Positions 62,688 through 64,000 of a DNA stretch of 64,000 nt are shown in pieces. Made by a program: the position numbers and the translations under genes. Below the pieces are notes generated by a model that saw only the letters and a program-made list of their open reading frames with translations, was not told where the DNA came from and made no database searches. Position 1 is the first letter of the stretch. Each line of letters starts with the position of its first letter. Origin of the DNA: Cercospora beticola. Lineage: Eukaryota; Ascomycota; Dothideomycetes; Mycosphaerellales; Mycosphaerellaceae. Location of the stretch: the NCBI RefSeq assembly GCF_033473495.1, contig NC_088937.1, positions 2,170,001 to 2,234,000 of the forward strand. The letters are read 5' to 3'.

Positions 62688-63482
62688 ATGGCGAAAACAC
62701 GAGTGATCAAATTCCTCATCCTATCGGATACACACAATTTCGACAGAGAAGAAGCAGATCTCTGTCCGCTCAAGAAACCCCTACCAAAAGTCGACGTCGT
62801 ACTTCACTGCGGCGATCTCACTTCCGTCGGTGGCGCGGAAAATTACAAGAAAGCTCTCGAAATGCTTGGACACTTCGACGCCGAGCTGAAACTGGTCATC
62901 GCTGGAAATCATGATCTCGATCTCGATGAAGAATACTGGCGCACAAACAAGCCAAAGGATCGCGAAGAATCTGAACATCAAGCCAGCATCAAAGTCATGA
63001 CCGGACCACTCGCAAAGGCTGCAAATGTGACGTATCTCCCGGAAGGAACGTACGGCTTCACGTTGAAGGATGGGAGAAGTTTCAAGATCTTTGCTTCTCC
63101 TCACCAGCCAGAGTTCTGCAATTGGGCTTTTGGTTACAAGAGAGGCAATTTGAGGTGGAAGATTCCTGACGATGTTGATATTGTTATGACACATGGGCCG
63201 CCTTACGGATCACTGGACTCAGTCGCGGAGCAGGGCAACAAGAGGCTGGGTTGCGAGACTCTGCTCGAGGAGGTGAAGAGGGTGAAGCCGCTCATGCATT
63301 GCTTCGGTCATATTCATGGTGGCTATGGCTGGAAGGTGCATACTTGGTCGCATTGGAACGACGCTGCTGGAAGAGACGTCAAGATCAGTCAGGCAGGAAC
63401 GAACAGGCCGGTGCAGCAGGCGCAAGTGACGAAAGGCGAAGCGACGCTCATGGTCAATGCAGCGATCATGAATGAGGACTAG
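62688..63482 (+). CDS. Calcineurin-like metallophosphoesterase, MPPED1/2-like
   Basis: 264 aa, intronless. The metal-binding motifs are complete and in order: SDTHN (D14, H16), HCGDLTSVGG, AGNHDLDLDE, MTHGPPYGSLD and FGHIHGGYGW. This set and length match the MPPED/239FB group of class III phosphodiesterases. Substrate unknown; in animals these proteins hydrolyse cyclic nucleotides weakly. The start MAKTRVIKFLILSDTHNFDR is fixed, with the motif right after it. Confidence 0.9.
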   Translation: MAKTRVIKFLILSDTHNFDREEADLCPLKKPLPKVDVVLHCGDLTSVGGAENYKKALEMLGHFDAELKLVIAGNHDLDLDEEYWRTNKPKDREESEHQASIKVMTGPLAKAANVTYLPEGTYGFTLKDGRSFKIFASPHQPEFCNWAFGYKRGNLRWKIPDDVDIVMTHGPPYGSLDSVAEQGNKRLGCETLLEEVKRVKPLMHCFGHIHGGYGWKVHTWSHWNDAAGRDVKISQAGTNRPVQQAQVTKGEATLMVNAAIMNED

Positions 63483-63650
63483 GACTACCAGCCGAAGAAC
63501 GCGCCTTGGGTCGTCGAGTTGCCGTTGTAGCAGTGAGTAGACAGCTGCACCGTGAACGCTCGAGTGTCACTCGCTTGCTCACGCGGCTTCACTTCATCTC
63601 CTCGCCACCTCACTTCTTCACCACCACCGCCGCAACTATAATTTTCACCC

Positions 63651-64000
63651 ATGGGCAACATCTTCTCCGATCTCCAAGAACCCACGACGAGGACCAAGAA
63701 GAAGCGCTCAGCCATGTCGCGCTCATACCTCGAACCAACCAACATCTTCGCGGAAAAAGGACTCGATGCTGTCCGCATCTGGCTCGACGGTTTCAACTAC
63801 AAGCAAGACTTCTTCTCCAATCCACCACCAAAGCTTACAGACCTGCACTCCGGTCTCATGTGCGCCGTCATGGAGATCAAAATCCAACTCGATCCGCAAC
63901 TCGAATGTGTCGTCAACAGCGCCACAGAAGAGCAATACGGAATGGAATTCGATCCAGACGCTTTCCTGTCAGATCGAACCTTCAGCATCGAACTCTTCGT
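63651..64000 (+). CDS. Partial gene at the window edge, possible N-myristoylated protein
   Basis: An open frame from the ATG at 63651 with no stop before the window ends (116 codons seen). The product starts MGNIFSDLQEPTTRTKKKRS; Gly2 plus a polar context resembles an N-myristoylation site. The next part is FNYKQDFFSNPPPKLTDLHS and MEIKIQLDPQLECVVNSATE, a mixed helix/strand region without known motifs. No intron signal is needed. Family unrecognised. Confidence 0.55.
   Translation, partial: MGNIFSDLQEPTTRTKKKRSAMSRSYLEPTNIFAEKGLDAVRIWLDGFNYKQDFFSNPPPKLTDLHSGLMCAVMEIKIQLDPQLECVVNSATEEQYGMEFDPDAFLSDRTFSIELF

Overview
This window is genomic DNA from a filamentous ascomycete fungus. Genes are compact and lie on both strands. 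Introns are short (about 48-70 nt), with GTAAGT/GTGCGT-type donors, CTAAC/CTGAC-type branch sites and CAG/TAG acceptors. The families present (GH55 glucanase, sedolisin, Hda1 with Arb2 domain, a large fungal protein resembling DUF8004, C2H2 plus fungal transcription-factor domain, 2EXR/F-box-like proteins, class II hydrophobin-like proteins) fit a Dothideomycete; that class level is inference. All calls come from reading the sequence; no database search was run.

Layout. 0.2-2.2 kb: membrane-anchored ubiquitin protease. 2.6-6.1 kb: an unusual island with an Stc1-like zinc protein broken at an A10 tract and two retropepsin-like genes without reverse transcriptase or integrase. 6.6-8.2 kb: two tandem three-exon genes for small secreted hydrophobin-like proteins. 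9.3-13.6 kb: mitochondrial phosphatidylserine decarboxylase divergent from a Herp/Usa1-like ER protein. 13.9-18.6 kb: F-box-like gene, ribosomal protein uS13 (RPS18), then three tandem 2EXR-type genes, two of them only 2 nt apart. 20.4-29.5 kb: PPIL2-type U-box cyclophilin, a tiny zinc-finger gene, Hsp20, Hda1 deacetylase, Iba57. 30.0-36.3 kb: GH55 exo-beta-1,3-glucanase with a Ser/Thr-rich frame continuing past its TAG stop, and a PLP aminotransferase. 37.1-46.6 kb: DUF8004-like protein, sedolisin, CENP-X/MHF2 homolog, two related orphan basic proteins, and RPA3. 47.4-47.9 kb: a 432-bp MITE with 106-bp inverted repeats flanked by TA. 48.1-54.1 kb: Dug3 and a large transcription factor with a 4.5-kb gene-poor upstream region. 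58.7-64 kb: SRP9/21, a DUF1308 protein, an MPPED-type phosphoesterase, and a truncated gene at the edge.

Most genes are housekeeping functions (translation, protein targeting, ER quality control, replication and centromere, lipid and Fe-S metabolism) with no pathway clustering. The less ordinary material is the Stc1-like/retropepsin island, several tandem duplications, the glucanase tail and the MITE. Several genes (RPS18, RPA3, SRP9/21, the small zinc finger, both hydrophobin-like genes, the F-box-like gene) appear only after splicing, and their exon boundaries are given in the entries.
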